Notes under the pieces: model-generated
The model's database searches: none
Seen by the model: the letters and a program-made list of their open reading frames with translations, nothing else
What the model was told of the DNA's origin: nothing
Assembly: GCF_008247605.1 (NCBI RefSeq)
Contig: NZ_CP043420.1
Span: 2,046,001 to 2,110,000, forward strand
DNA: 64,000 nt
Reading direction: 5' to 3'
Source: Kushneria phosphatilytica
Lineage (GTDB): Bacteria > Pseudomonadota > Gammaproteobacteria > Pseudomonadales > Halomonadaceae
Made by a program: the position numbers and the translations under genes
Shown: positions 43,530 to 52,442 of the stretch, in pieces
Numbering within the stretch: position 1 is the stretch's first letter
Layout: every line of letters begins with the position of its first letter

Positions 43530-44939
43530 ATGTCCGAAACCTCAGCACAACGCTGGTATGAACGAGTCCCCCACCCGGCGGTACTGATCGTCTCGATCCT
43601 GATAATGACCTGGGGTCTGACCTGGCTGATCCCTTCCGGTGAATATGAACGTCACGAAGTCGCCGGGCGCGAGGCCGTTATTCCCGGCACCTTCAATCTG
43701 ACCGATACACCACCCCCTTCACCGCTGGCCATTTTTCATGCCGTCCCACTGGGCATGGTGGAAGCAGCCAGTATCATCTTTGCCGTTTTTATCGGCGGTG
43801 GTCTTTTCAGAGTGCTGGAAGCCACCGGCGCGCTGGAAAACCTGATCGGCAGCCTGGTGAATCGGTTGGGCCATGACCGGCCTGCCATACTGGTGTGGCT
43901 GATGACCTTCGTTTTCGGTGCCCTGGGTGTGGCGGTGGGATATGAAAACAATATTGCGCTGGTACCGATCGCCGTACTGCTCGGCACTGCCCTGGGAGGT
44001 GACCGACTGGCAGGTGCCGGTATCGCCATCTGTGGCGTGGGTATCGGCTTTGCCACCTCGCCGATCAATGTCTATACGGTGGGCGTTGCCGATCAGATCG
44101 CCCAGTTGCCGCTGTTCTCCGGTGCCTTGTTGCGAAGCGTGCTCTGTCTTGGCGCATTGGCCATCGCAGCACATCACGTCAATCGCTATCTCGGCCGTGT
44201 ACGCAATCGTCCCGAACGCAGCCTGATGGCTTCGAAAGACACAACGGCGGAAGAAGACGATACACCACCGGCCATCCATACCCACCGTCTCGGGGTGCGC
44301 GACTGGTGTGTGCTGGGCGTTTTTGCACTGGGCCTCGCCATCATGCTTTACGGTGTCTTTGCTCTGGGCTGGTATATCAACGAGATTGCTGCCACCTTTT
44401 TTGCCATCGCTGTCGTGGCCGGACTGGTCGGTGGCATGCGCCCCGAGACGCTTAATGCCCGCTTTTTCGAAGGGGCAGCCTCTGTAACTACCGGAGCACT
44501 ACTGGTCGGGTTGGCCCGAGGCATTGAGGTACTGCTCAATGAGGGGCATATCGCAGATACCATCGTGCACGGTCTTTCGGCACCGCTCTCCGCCCTTCCC
44601 GTGCTGGGCTCGGCGCTGGCCATGACGGTCGTGCACGCCATCATCAATTTTTTCATCCCCTCCGGCAGTGGCCAGGCCATGGTCACCATGCCAATCATGA
44701 TTCCGCTTTCGGACCTGCTGGGCATGACCCGGCAAACGGCCATTCTGGCCTTTCAGGTCGGTGATGGCCTGACCAATATGATTGTACCGACCTCGGGCGG
44801 CACCCTGGCCATGCTGGCTATTGCCGGTGTGCCCTTTGATCGCTGGGTGCGCTTCTTCTTCCCGCTGCTGCTGAAGCTGTTCCTGTTGAGCTGGCTGGTA
44901 CTGACCATCGCCGTCTTTATCCAATGGGGGCCGGCGTGA
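43530..44939 (+). CDS. YfcC family integral membrane transporter (C4-dicarboxylate/basic amino acid carrier-like)
   Basis: A 469-residue secondary transporter from the ATG at 43530. About 12 helices are visible, with the family motifs LTWLIPSGEYER after helix 1, FVFGALGVAVGYENNIALVPIA, ATSPINVYTVGVADQIA, and FFIPSGSGQAMVTMPIMIPLSDLLG followed by GDGLTNMIVPTSGGTLAMLA. These two re-entrant type loops form the ion and substrate site of this superfamily. Relatives carry dicarboxylates, arginine/ornithine, or peptides. The gene lies 46 bases before an ArgE-type deacylase on the same strand, so the carried compound may be an N-acyl amino acid or dipeptide. Confidence 0.82.
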   Translation: MSETSAQRWYERVPHPAVLIVSILIMTWGLTWLIPSGEYERHEVAGREAVIPGTFNLTDTPPPSPLAIFHAVPLGMVEAASIIFAVFIGGGLFRVLEATGALENLIGSLVNRLGHDRPAILVWLMTFVFGALGVAVGYENNIALVPIAVLLGTALGGDRLAGAGIAICGVGIGFATSPINVYTVGVADQIAQLPLFSGALLRSVLCLGALAIAAHHVNRYLGRVRNRPERSLMASKDTTAEEDDTPPAIHTHRLGVRDWCVLGVFALGLAIMLYGVFALGWYINEIAATFFAIAVVAGLVGGMRPETLNARFFEGAASVTTGALLVGLARGIEVLLNEGHIADTIVHGLSAPLSALPVLGSALAMTVVHAIINFFIPSGSGQAMVTMPIMIPLSDLLGMTRQTAILAFQVGDGLTNMIVPTSGGTLAMLAIAGVPFDRWVRFFFPLLLKLFLLSWLVLTIAVFIQWGPA

Positions 44940-44985
44940 CCGGGTTCACACCCACAACTCCTTTCCGACACAAGCGAGGTGCTGC

Positions 44986-46161
44986 ATGAAGGCAACAGAG
45001 GTCCCTCTCGACGCCCAGGCTATTCTGGGCAAACTGGTCGCTTTCAATACCGTTTCCAGTGTTTCCAATCTGGAGCTGATCGAGTGGGTCGAACAATTTC
45101 TGCATCGCCATGACATCCCGACAGAGCGGGTGCCCAATGAAGATGGCAGCAAGGCCAGTCTGTTGGCGCGGATCGGCCCTGATGTGGCCGGGGGTGTGGT
45201 GCTCTCCGGTCATACCGATGTTGTCCCGGTCGAAGGACAACCCTGGCAGACCGAACCCTTCACGCTCAGCGAACGTGATGGCCGTCTTTACGGTCGCGGC
45301 AGTTGTGACATGAAAGGTTTTCTGGCCTGTGCACTGGCTACAGTGCCTCATTGGCAACAACTCGACCTGCAGAGACCGATCTGGCTGGCGCTCTCCTACG
45401 ATGAAGAGATCGGCTGTCTGGGCGCACCAGACATGATCGAGCAACTGATGGCCCATCATCCCCGACCCGACAGCGTGATCATTGGCGAGCCGACACTGAT
45501 GGCGCCGGTCACCCAACAAAAGGGTATTACCAGTCTGCGGACCACGGTCCATGGCGTTGAGGCTCACTCCAGCCAGATCCCCCAGGGTATCTCTGCCATT
45601 CACGCCGCCGCCAGACTCATCGAGCGCATCGAAAACATCATGGGTGAGCTGGAAGCCGAAAAGCGGCTTAATAACGCCTTCAATGTGCCCTACTCAAGCC
45701 TTCATGTCGGCCGGGTACAGGGCGGCACCGCCATCAACATCATGGCGCGCCAGTGCCGCTTCGACTGGGAGATCCGGCATCTGCCGGAAGATGGCTTCGA
45801 TGAAGTGTTCGAGCGTTTCACAGCCGCCAGTAACGCACTTGAGCAGGAACTGACTGCGCGCAATCCTCATTTCGCCCTCGAGACCGAGCGACTCACCCCC
45901 ACGGTACCGGCGCTGGCCGACCGCAATAATGAGCGGGTGCTGGCGCTGTGCGACACGCTACTGGGCGCTCGGGAGCGCGAGGCAGTGGCTTTTGCGACCG
46001 AAGGCGGCCAGTTTCAGAACGCCGGGCTTCAGGTAGTGATCTGTGGCCCCGGCAGCATTGCCCAGGCCCACCAGCCCGACGAATATATCGAATCCGATCA
46101 GCTCAAACAGTGCGCCATTTTCATGCACCGACTGGGAGAACAGCTGACGGAGCTCAACTGA
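44986..46161 (+). CDS. argE: M20 family metallohydrolase, acetylornithine deacetylase type
   Basis: A 391-residue di-zinc amidohydrolase that removes acetyl groups from N-acetylornithine or related N-acyl amino acids. It starts after GAGG. Metal and catalytic motifs are present: SGHTDVVPV (H and D), GRGSCDMKGF (bridging D), YDEEIGCLG (catalytic E and metal E), IGEP, and CGPGSIAQAHQPDEYI (final H). The length and motif spacing fit ArgE. Since the gene follows a transporter rather than arginine genes, a catabolic deacylase of similar sequence is also possible. A hairpin lies 55 bases downstream. Confidence 0.82.
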   Translation: MKATEVPLDAQAILGKLVAFNTVSSVSNLELIEWVEQFLHRHDIPTERVPNEDGSKASLLARIGPDVAGGVVLSGHTDVVPVEGQPWQTEPFTLSERDGRLYGRGSCDMKGFLACALATVPHWQQLDLQRPIWLALSYDEEIGCLGAPDMIEQLMAHHPRPDSVIIGEPTLMAPVTQQKGITSLRTTVHGVEAHSSQIPQGISAIHAAARLIERIENIMGELEAEKRLNNAFNVPYSSLHVGRVQGGTAINIMARQCRFDWEIRHLPEDGFDEVFERFTAASNALEQELTARNPHFALETERLTPTVPALADRNNERVLALCDTLLGAREREAVAFATEGGQFQNAGLQVVICGPGSIAQAHQPDEYIESDQLKQCAIFMHRLGEQLTELN

Positions 46162-46216
46162 TCCACTCGGCACAGCGGAATCCGGGAATATCTTCCAGGC
46201 TGTGACAAAGTGTAAA

Positions 46217-46244
46217 ACCGTCCGGCATAACGTTACCGGACGGT
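46217..46244 (+). terminator. Hairpin after the argE-type gene
   Basis: ACCGTCCGG and CCGGACGGT pair perfectly around a 10-base loop, 55 bases after the stop. There is no T-run after the stem, and a new gene with its own ribosome site begins 26 bases further on. Confidence 0.45.
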
Positions 46245-46270
46245 GGCCTTGGAACTACAGGGAGGTAATC

Positions 46271-46483
46271 ATGAATCCATTCCGGCGTCGCTCGCGTCAG
46301 CCCCGGACTGTGGTCGAAGCGGACTTGACCCATTCCAGTGACGATATGGAAGACATTCCCAATCTGATCACCCTGAGCGACCTCAAGCGTCGTCAGCAGC
46401 GTATCGAATGGCGAATGCGTCAGGAGCATTTCAAGCGTTACGGTGTAGCCCCCGGGCCAACGATCATTCGTCATGTGAACTGA
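46271..46483 (+). CDS. Hypothetical basic protein (70 aa)
   Basis: The ATG at 46271 was chosen because GGGAGG lies five bases upstream; longer readings have none. The product starts with an Arg-rich segment (MNPFRRRSRQPRT), continues with an acidic stretch (DLTHSSDDMEDIPNL), and ends with a basic helix (LKRRQQRIEWRMRQEHF). There is no cysteine and no membrane segment. No family is recognised. It may be a nucleic-acid-associated protein by composition, which is a guess. Confidence 0.6.
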   Translation: MNPFRRRSRQPRTVVEADLTHSSDDMEDIPNLITLSDLKRRQQRIEWRMRQEHFKRYGVAPGPTIIRHVN

Positions 46484-46582
46484 GTTATTCAGTCTGCGTA
46501 AAAATCGCTGCGAGGGCGCTATTTGTTCGCCGCATACGCCCTCCCGAAGCTGATTTCGACGCGATGCGGAAGAATGCTGACA

Positions 46583-47155
46583 TTACTCGGGCAGGTCCCG
46601 ATGGGGTTCAGGGCATGCGGCCATCACTTCGCGCCACCAGTCATGGCCGCGCTGTCTCAGCAGCTCGACATTGCGTTCGGGAATCCGCTCTGGATGGGCA
46701 AAACGTTCAAGCGCCGATTCGATGGCGGCTTCACGCAGCAGATGTAATACCGGAAATGGCGAACAGTTGGTCAGATTGGCCGGATCATCGGCCGGCGCAT
46801 CCCCGAACCGATAATCGGGGTGAAAACTGGCCAGCTGGTAAATGCCTTCGTATCCCTCAAGCTGTAGTAATTGCTCGGCCAGCGAGAGGACATCGAGATA
46901 ATCCTCGAAGCTCTCCAGTCCCGGCGTCACAATCAGCAGTGTGGTCGCTGTCCGTGAATCGGCATCAAGATGACGGCACTCCTCAAGCAACTGTTCCAGC
47001 AGAGCTTCGGTATCATGTCCGCTGACACAGCGATAACGTACCCGATCGGCATCGAATTCACGGCGCGCGAAGGGACAGATGTCATGACCAATCACGAAAT
47101 GGCGTAACCAGCATCGTGTGGCTGCCACGGGATCAGCCTGTATTTTCTGCTTCAT
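46583..47155 (-). CDS. DUF1415 family protein
   Basis: A 190-residue soluble protein of the DUF1415 family, common in gammaproteobacteria and of unknown function. Conserved features are VIGHDICPFAR near the start, TLLIVTPGLESFEDYLDVLSLAEQLL, IYQLASFHPDYRFGD, and NLTNCSPFPVLHLLREAAIE. The CPF and NCSPFP cysteines may be functional. It is a single gene, convergent with the small basic protein gene. Confidence 0.85.
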   Translation of the reverse strand: MKQKIQADPVAATRCWLRHFVIGHDICPFARREFDADRVRYRCVSGHDTEALLEQLLEECRHLDADSRTATTLLIVTPGLESFEDYLDVLSLAEQLLQLEGYEGIYQLASFHPDYRFGDAPADDPANLTNCSPFPVLHLLREAAIESALERFAHPERIPERNVELLRQRGHDWWREVMAACPEPHRDLPE

Positions 47156-47244
47156 GACGCTCCGGTAGAGAAATACTTCCTGATGACTGAAAACCCCTCT
47201 GACCAGGCAGAGGGGTGATTCAGCATCATGCTACTACCAAAAGC

Positions 47245-47676
47245 TCAGCTTTCCAGTCGAGCGTCCAGCGTGATCTCGGCGTTGAGCAGTTTGGAGATCG
47301 GGCAGCCTGCCTTGGCATCATTGGCAGCCTTTTCGAAATCGCCCTGATTGGCGCCGGGGATCCGGGCAACCGTCTCCAGATGCACCGCGGTCACGGTAAA
47401 TCCGCTGTCATCCTGTTCAAGCGTCACGGTCGCTTCGGTTTTGATGCTCTCGGGCTCCATTCCCCCTTCGCCCAGCATCATCGACAACGCCATGGAGTAA
47501 CAGCTGGCATGGGCGGCACCGATAAGTTCTTCCGGATTGGTACCTGCCTGTCCTTCGAAACGGGTCTTGAACCCATAGGGATTCTGATTGAGCGCACCAC
47601 TTTCGGTTGAAACGGTGCCCTTGCCCTGTTTCAGGCTACCCTGCCATTCAGCGGAGCCTTTCTTTTCGATCGCCAT
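47245..47676 (-). CDS. OsmC family peroxiredoxin-like protein
   Basis: A 143-residue thiol peroxidase that reduces organic hydroperoxides. The ATG at 47676 follows AAGGAGG, a very strong site, so the longer reading from 47718 is rejected. The two reactive cysteines are C59 in AAHASCYSMAL and C125 in KAGCPISKLL, with the conserved Glu in NPEELIGAAHA. The pattern fits OsmC rather than Ohr. It is 82 bases downstream of tpx on the same strand, so the two form a peroxide-defence pair. Confidence 0.88.
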   Translation of the reverse strand: MAIEKKGSAEWQGSLKQGKGTVSTESGALNQNPYGFKTRFEGQAGTNPEELIGAAHASCYSMALSMMLGEGGMEPESIKTEATVTLEQDDSGFTVTAVHLETVARIPGANQGDFEKAANDAKAGCPISKLLNAEITLDARLES

Positions 47677-47758
47677 GCTTCCTCCTTGTTCGGGTACACG
47701 TGGCGGTGCCTGCGGCACGCAACACGTTCAGCATAGATGATTCATGCCAACTTGCCGA

Positions 47759-48259
47759 TCAGAGTGCCTCCAGGGCAGCATCATAGTCCGGCTCATCGCG
47801 GATCTGGTCCACCAGCTGGGAATGAAGCACCCGATCGTTTTCATCGAGCACGATCACGGCTCGCGCGCACAATCCGCGAATCGGACCGCTGGTCACCCCA
47901 ACACCGTAACTGTTGGTGAATTCATCATGATGACGGAAAGTGGAGAGCATTTTGACACTTTCGAGCCCTTCCGCCCCGCAGAAGCGAGCTGCCGCAAAAG
48001 GCAGGTCGGCAGAGATAACCAGTACCACGGTATTGTCGAGAGCTGCCGCGCGCTCATTGAATTTGCGCGTCGACATGGCACAGGTCCCGGTATCCACACT
48101 GGGAACGATGGAAAGCACCTTGCGCTGACCGGAGAAGTCACTGAGCTGTACATCCTCCAGGTCCTGACCGGTCAGGGTGAAGGGGCTGGCCGTATCGCCC
48201 GGCTGAGGGAAGGTGCCCTTCACATCTACCTGGGTGTCACCGAATTTCACCTGAGTCAT
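47759..48259 (-). CDS. tpx: Thiol peroxidase Tpx
   Basis: An atypical 2-Cys peroxiredoxin that removes hydrogen peroxide and alkyl peroxides with thioredoxin as reductant; 166 residues, the usual size. The peroxidatic cysteine is C60 in [12 protein letters not shown] and the resolving cysteine is C94 in ARFCGAEG. The C-terminal [12 protein letters not shown] is typical. A ribosome site GGGAGG precedes the ATG. It is likely the first gene of a tpx-osmC pair. Confidence 0.95.
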   Translation of the reverse strand: MTQVKFGDTQVDVKGTFPQPGDTASPFTLTGQDLEDVQLSDFSGQRKVLSIVPSVDTGTCAMSTRKFNERAAALDNTVVLVISADLPFAAARFCGAEGLESVKMLSTFRHHDEFTNSYGVGVTSGPIRGLCARAVIVLDENDRVLHSQLVDQIRDEPDYDAALEAL

Positions 48260-48399
48260 CGTATGGCCTCCCTTGCCATGATGGATGCCGGCACAAGTAT
48301 CCGGACATCACTGGATTCACCATCACAATATCGAGGCCATGTCAGCGAAATTCAATCGACCACCGCTACCGACAGAGTCTGGAAGCGACCGCGTATGGC

Positions 48400-48990
48400 T
48401 CAGATCGCTGCTACAGGACAGGGCAGCTCACCCAGAACATCAGCCGTCAATGGCTCAAGACGCCAATGGGGGTGTCCTGCATTCGGTGGTCGACAGAGAA
48501 TCGGCTCGACATTGCCGACCCTCGGGCCGAGCGGGCTCCCCTGGGTCAGCGCCCGAATAACGCGAAAAACCCCGGAATGAGCCACGATCAGTGGGCATTC
48601 GAAATCATTCAGCACCCGTACAAGCGCTTGGCCGACACGCCCACTGAACGCTTCCCATGACTCGCCCGTCGCGGGATGTTCAAAATAAGGCATCGGTTCA
48701 CGTATGGGCTGGTTCTCCCAGCAGCCCCAGTGACGCTCACGCAAATCGTCATGACAGCAAAAAGTACCTGTCGAGACAGCCAGACGGGCTGTCTTGCGAG
48801 CGCGGAACATCGGGCTGACAGCCACGCACGACCAGGCAACACGCTCCAGCAGCGGACGCGCAGCACGCGCCTGAGCTTCACCTCGAGGTGTCAGGGGTAC
48901 ATCGAGGCAGCCGGCAATCAGCCGTACGCGATTGTGAAAGGTTTCACCGTGACGAAGAAAAACAAAGGGTTTCGGAGGCAGACCGTCCAT
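48400..48990 (-). CDS. Histidine phosphatase / phosphoglycerate mutase-like protein
   Basis: A 196-residue protein. The phosphohistidine motif is FLRHGET (R13, H14), followed by LTPRGEAQARAAR, RERHWGCWENQP with the catalytic Glu region, and the second His in IVAHSGVFRVI. The size and motifs fit the GpmB/CobC-like group, which removes phosphate from small metabolites. True glycolytic activity is uncertain. It is a single gene on the minus strand, 141 bases upstream of tpx. Confidence 0.82.
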   Translation of the reverse strand: MDGLPPKPFVFLRHGETFHNRVRLIAGCLDVPLTPRGEAQARAARPLLERVAWSCVAVSPMFRARKTARLAVSTGTFCCHDDLRERHWGCWENQPIREPMPYFEHPATGESWEAFSGRVGQALVRVLNDFECPLIVAHSGVFRVIRALTQGSPLGPRVGNVEPILCRPPNAGHPHWRLEPLTADVLGELPCPVAAI

Positions 48991-49184
48991 TGGGATGTCC
49001 GGAAATTCGAGCTTGAATTACAGTTTAACGCCCCGGAGGACGCAGCGTCATATGCTCTATCGGCCATCGCTGCAATGACTGAACGACCACTTCTGGGCTG
49101 ATGTTCCTGCAGGAAGTATCGAGAGAGGATGTGATACCCCTGCCGCCATGTCGGAGAATAGCGTCATTATACCTGCATGCACTG

Positions 49185-49210
49185 CGTGCCCGGTGCAGGC
49201 ACCGGGCACG
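49185..49210. terminator. Perfect 12-bp palindromic hairpin downstream of opgD
   Basis: CGTGCCCGGTGC and GCACCGGGCACG are perfect complements around a 2-base centre, 20 bases after the opgD stop on the minus strand. It probably terminates opgD transcripts. There is no U-run. Confidence 0.4.
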
Positions 49211-49229
49211 TCTTCTTGCCGCCTTACGG

Positions 49230-50891
49230 CTAGCGGTCGTGACGCTCCCAGTTGCGATCCTCGGGTTGCGGTGGCACCCACTGATACAACCAGGTTTCCG
49301 TCAGCGTCTGCTCGCCCTGCTTGAGATAAAGGCGCATGGTGACCGGTTCGGTCGAATCGCTGGCAGGATACCAGTCAAACTGAACGCGCCACTGGTCAAG
49401 GGGCCCAAGCTTGCCAATCGAGACCACTTCAGTGCGTCCTTCGGATACGCTGATTTCGGCCTGGATCTGGGTATCGGGTGCCATGGAAGCCAACGGCTCC
49501 CCACGGAAATCAACGGCAAAGCGTTTCGCCCAGGTTTCGGGCGGGTGCTCACCGGGAATCCAGCCGGGTCTTGAACCTCCAATCCCGCTGAACGTCTTGT
49601 CGACCTGACTCAGCGAAGGTTTGAATGGAGGCCGTGGGCTCCAGTAAAGCCTGTAGGCATAATGCAGATCATCGCCCGCCTTGACCGGCTTTTCTGGCTG
49701 CCAGAAAGCCACGATGTTATCCACCGTCTCTCCCATGGTGGGCAACTCGACCAGCACGATGCTGCCTTCTCCCCAATCGCTGGTAGGCTCACACCAGAGG
49801 CTCGGCCGATTGCTGTACCAGTTGACAGTATCGCGGTAGTGCTCGAACTCGTGATCATCCTGGACCAGTCCGAAGCCCTGGGGGCTCCCGGCCTTGAACG
49901 CGTTGTATTGCAGGTGTTTGGGATTGTAGAGCGGACGGGAGATCCATTCGCCATCATCCAGCCACATCGACAACCGATCGGAATCATGGACCTGCTCGAC
50001 CACGGTATCGCGTGATGACTGCTGGCTGGAGCCGGTGAGAAACATGCTGGTCATGGGTGAGATGCCCAGCCGCTTGATCGGTTTGCGCGGATAGACGTGT
50101 GTATCCACTGCCATGACGACTCGATCGGACTGGCAGTCAATGTCAAAACGATAGGCACCGGTGGTACTGGGCGAATCAAGTAGCGCATAGACGGTCAGCT
50201 GCGCCCGATTGGGATCGGGATGTTCAAACCAGAAGTGAGTGAAGGCAGGAAATTCCTCACTGCCCTTGTCAGGTGGCATCGCCGTATCGATCGCCAGTCC
50301 TCGGGCCGAAAGGCCAAACTGATCATTCTTGTCAATCGCCCGGAAATAACTGGCCCCGAGGAAAGCCACCACATTGGCCAGTGCAGAAAAATTCGGGCTG
50401 CGTGACACTCTGAAACCGGCAAATCCCAGATCCTGCCCCTTGAGCTGGCTGGTATCCACTCCGCTACCCTGATAGTTGAACAGATCGGGTTTGAAATGGA
50501 TCTCGCGTGCCTGCCCATCATTGACGCTATACATGCGTACGGGCTGATTGAAATGCATGCCAACATGGAAGAACTGCACCTGAACATCAGCGTCGGCATC
50601 ATCCGACCAGAGGGCATGATTCTGGTCATAGCTGATGTTGGAGTAATGATGCGGATCAAGACTGGCCAGTGTCTCGGGCAGCTTTTCGGTACGATCCTGA
50701 TAAGCTGACCTTGCCATCTCACGAGCATGACGTTTCAGCCAGTCATGGCTGAATGACTGCGCCTGGTCGTCAAGGGCAATGTCCACGCCCTCGCCCGGCG
50801 CTTTTGATCCGGCACGTGCCGAGAAAGCAGCCGGCGTCATTCCCAGTGCCGACAGGGCCAGCGACGCCTTCAGCAGTGTTCTTCGATCCAT
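49230..50891 (-). CDS. opgD: Glucan biosynthesis protein D (OpgD/MdoD), Tat-exported
   Basis: A 553-residue periplasmic protein needed for osmoregulated periplasmic glucan synthesis, thought to control or modify the glucan backbone made by OpgH. The ATG at 50891 begins a twin-arginine signal, MDRRTLLKASLALSALG, with a cleavage region around AFSARA. So it is folded in the cytosol and exported by Tat, as known for OpgD. Conserved segments include FAGFRVSRSPNFSALANVVAFLGASYFRA, GLAIDTA and the C-terminal immunoglobulin-like domain. opgG and opgH are not in the window. Periplasmic glucans help cells adapt to low osmolarity, relevant for a halophile exposed to dilution. Confidence 0.9.
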   Translation of the reverse strand: MDRRTLLKASLALSALGMTPAAFSARAGSKAPGEGVDIALDDQAQSFSHDWLKRHAREMARSAYQDRTEKLPETLASLDPHHYSNISYDQNHALWSDDADADVQVQFFHVGMHFNQPVRMYSVNDGQAREIHFKPDLFNYQGSGVDTSQLKGQDLGFAGFRVSRSPNFSALANVVAFLGASYFRAIDKNDQFGLSARGLAIDTAMPPDKGSEEFPAFTHFWFEHPDPNRAQLTVYALLDSPSTTGAYRFDIDCQSDRVVMAVDTHVYPRKPIKRLGISPMTSMFLTGSSQQSSRDTVVEQVHDSDRLSMWLDDGEWISRPLYNPKHLQYNAFKAGSPQGFGLVQDDHEFEHYRDTVNWYSNRPSLWCEPTSDWGEGSIVLVELPTMGETVDNIVAFWQPEKPVKAGDDLHYAYRLYWSPRPPFKPSLSQVDKTFSGIGGSRPGWIPGEHPPETWAKRFAVDFRGEPLASMAPDTQIQAEISVSEGRTEVVSIGKLGPLDQWRVQFDWYPASDSTEPVTMRLYLKQGEQTLTETWLYQWVPPQPEDRNWERHDR

Positions 50892-51182
50892 GAGCAAGCC
50901 AATCCTTCTGATTGCAGACCATCACCCGGGCGGACATGGCCACGGGTCGTTGGTGAAGTCATCGATCGTATCGGACAGGGACGTCACGATACGCCACTTT
51001 CGTCGAATCGAGTCGATCATCGCAGCACGGACAGCGAGAGGCAGTTACACTTCGTGGTCTTTTTGTCATGTATGCCGTAATGCCCGACACTGACCAGGCC
51101 GTTCGCTGGCCACTCGTCATGGCCGGATACCGCGATCGATTCACCCTATACCATAGTCATTTGTCAGTGTGACCGACCCGAA

Positions 51183-52442
51183 ATGAAACTGATCCATACT
51201 GCCGACTGGCACCTCGGCCAGCAGTTGCATAACCAACCTCGCGATGAGGAGCACAGCCGCTTTCTCGACTGGCTACTCGAAACACTGATCGAACGCCAGC
51301 CCGATGCTCTGCTGATTGCCGGTGACATTTTCGATGTGGTCAATCCGTCACTCTCGTCCCAGACCCTGCTCTATGACTTCCTGGTTCGCGCCCATGAGGC
51401 GTTACCCCGGCTGACAATTGTCATGATCGCCGGCAATCATGACAGCGGCGCACGCATCGAACTGCCGGCGCCACTGCTCGAACGACTGCGCACTCATGCC
51501 ATTGGTCGCCTGCACTGGCTTGATGAGGACACACCGGATAGCCAACGGCTGGTCATACCACTCGAGGATGCCAGCGGGAAGATTGCTGCACGCTGTCTGG
51601 CAATTCCCTTCCTGAGGCCTTCGGAGATCAGTGCCCGCTACCGCACCAGTGAGGCCGGGTTCGATGCCGAGCATGCCTATGTCGAGGGGATCAGCCGTCT
51701 TCACCGCGACCTGATTACAGCCGCTGAACGCGAACTCGAACCGGGTCAGGCACTGATTGTCATGAGCCATGCTCATCTCCATGGCGCCAGCGTCTCCGAA
51801 CACTCGGAACGCCCCATTGTCATCGGTGGTGAAGAGTCTTTATCAGCCAGCCTGTTCGGTGACACGGCAAGCTATGTCGCACTCGGCCATCTGCATCGTC
51901 CCCAGCGGGTCGGAGCCGAGCATATCCGCTATGCAGGTTCACCGATTCCGCTCGATTTCAGCGAACGCCACTATCCTCATCAGCTCATCGAGGTCACGCT
52001 GGAAGACAAGCGGATGGTACATCACGAAAGTCTGGCCATTCCCCGCTTCATCGAACTCAGACGTATCGGTCCGGCATCGCTGGATACCGTACTGGCAGAG
52101 CTCGAGGAACTGCCCGCCGCGAGCGACACTCCCGGGGAGAACGAACAGTGGCCCTGGCTGGAAGTGCGGGTACGTCTTGATGCCCCCTGTGTCGATTTGC
52201 GCGCCCGGATCGAGCGGGTACTGAATGCGCGCGCAGCACGACTGATGTGCATTCATGTCGAACGCCCCACGGTTCGGCCGGAGACCAGCGATCCCATACG
52301 ACAAACCCCCGATCCACGAACCCTGTTCAGCGATACCTGGCAGCAACATCACAATACGCTACCGGATGAGCAAACACTGGCGGATTTCGATGAACTTTAT
52401 CAAACCGTTCTGGATCACCCCGAAGGCAATGAGTCGTCATGA
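51183..52442 (+). CDS. sbcD: DNA repair exonuclease subunit SbcD (Mre11-like)
   Basis: Mn-dependent nuclease that opens hairpins and trims protein-blocked DNA ends; 419 residues. The phosphoesterase motifs are complete: HTADWHLGQQ, LLIAGDIFDV, MIAGNHDSG, VMSHAHLHG, and YVALGHLHRPQ. The last 20 codons overlap or touch the sbcC start (ATGA), so the two subunits are translated together. It removes palindromic DNA structures during replication, which may matter given the many perfect hairpins in this region. Confidence 0.95.
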   Translation: MKLIHTADWHLGQQLHNQPRDEEHSRFLDWLLETLIERQPDALLIAGDIFDVVNPSLSSQTLLYDFLVRAHEALPRLTIVMIAGNHDSGARIELPAPLLERLRTHAIGRLHWLDEDTPDSQRLVIPLEDASGKIAARCLAIPFLRPSEISARYRTSEAGFDAEHAYVEGISRLHRDLITAAERELEPGQALIVMSHAHLHGASVSEHSERPIVIGGEESLSASLFGDTASYVALGHLHRPQRVGAEHIRYAGSPIPLDFSERHYPHQLIEVTLEDKRMVHHESLAIPRFIELRRIGPASLDTVLAELEELPAASDTPGENEQWPWLEVRVRLDAPCVDLRARIERVLNARAARLMCIHVERPTVRPETSDPIRQTPDPRTLFSDTWQQHHNTLPDEQTLADFDELYQTVLDHPEGNESS

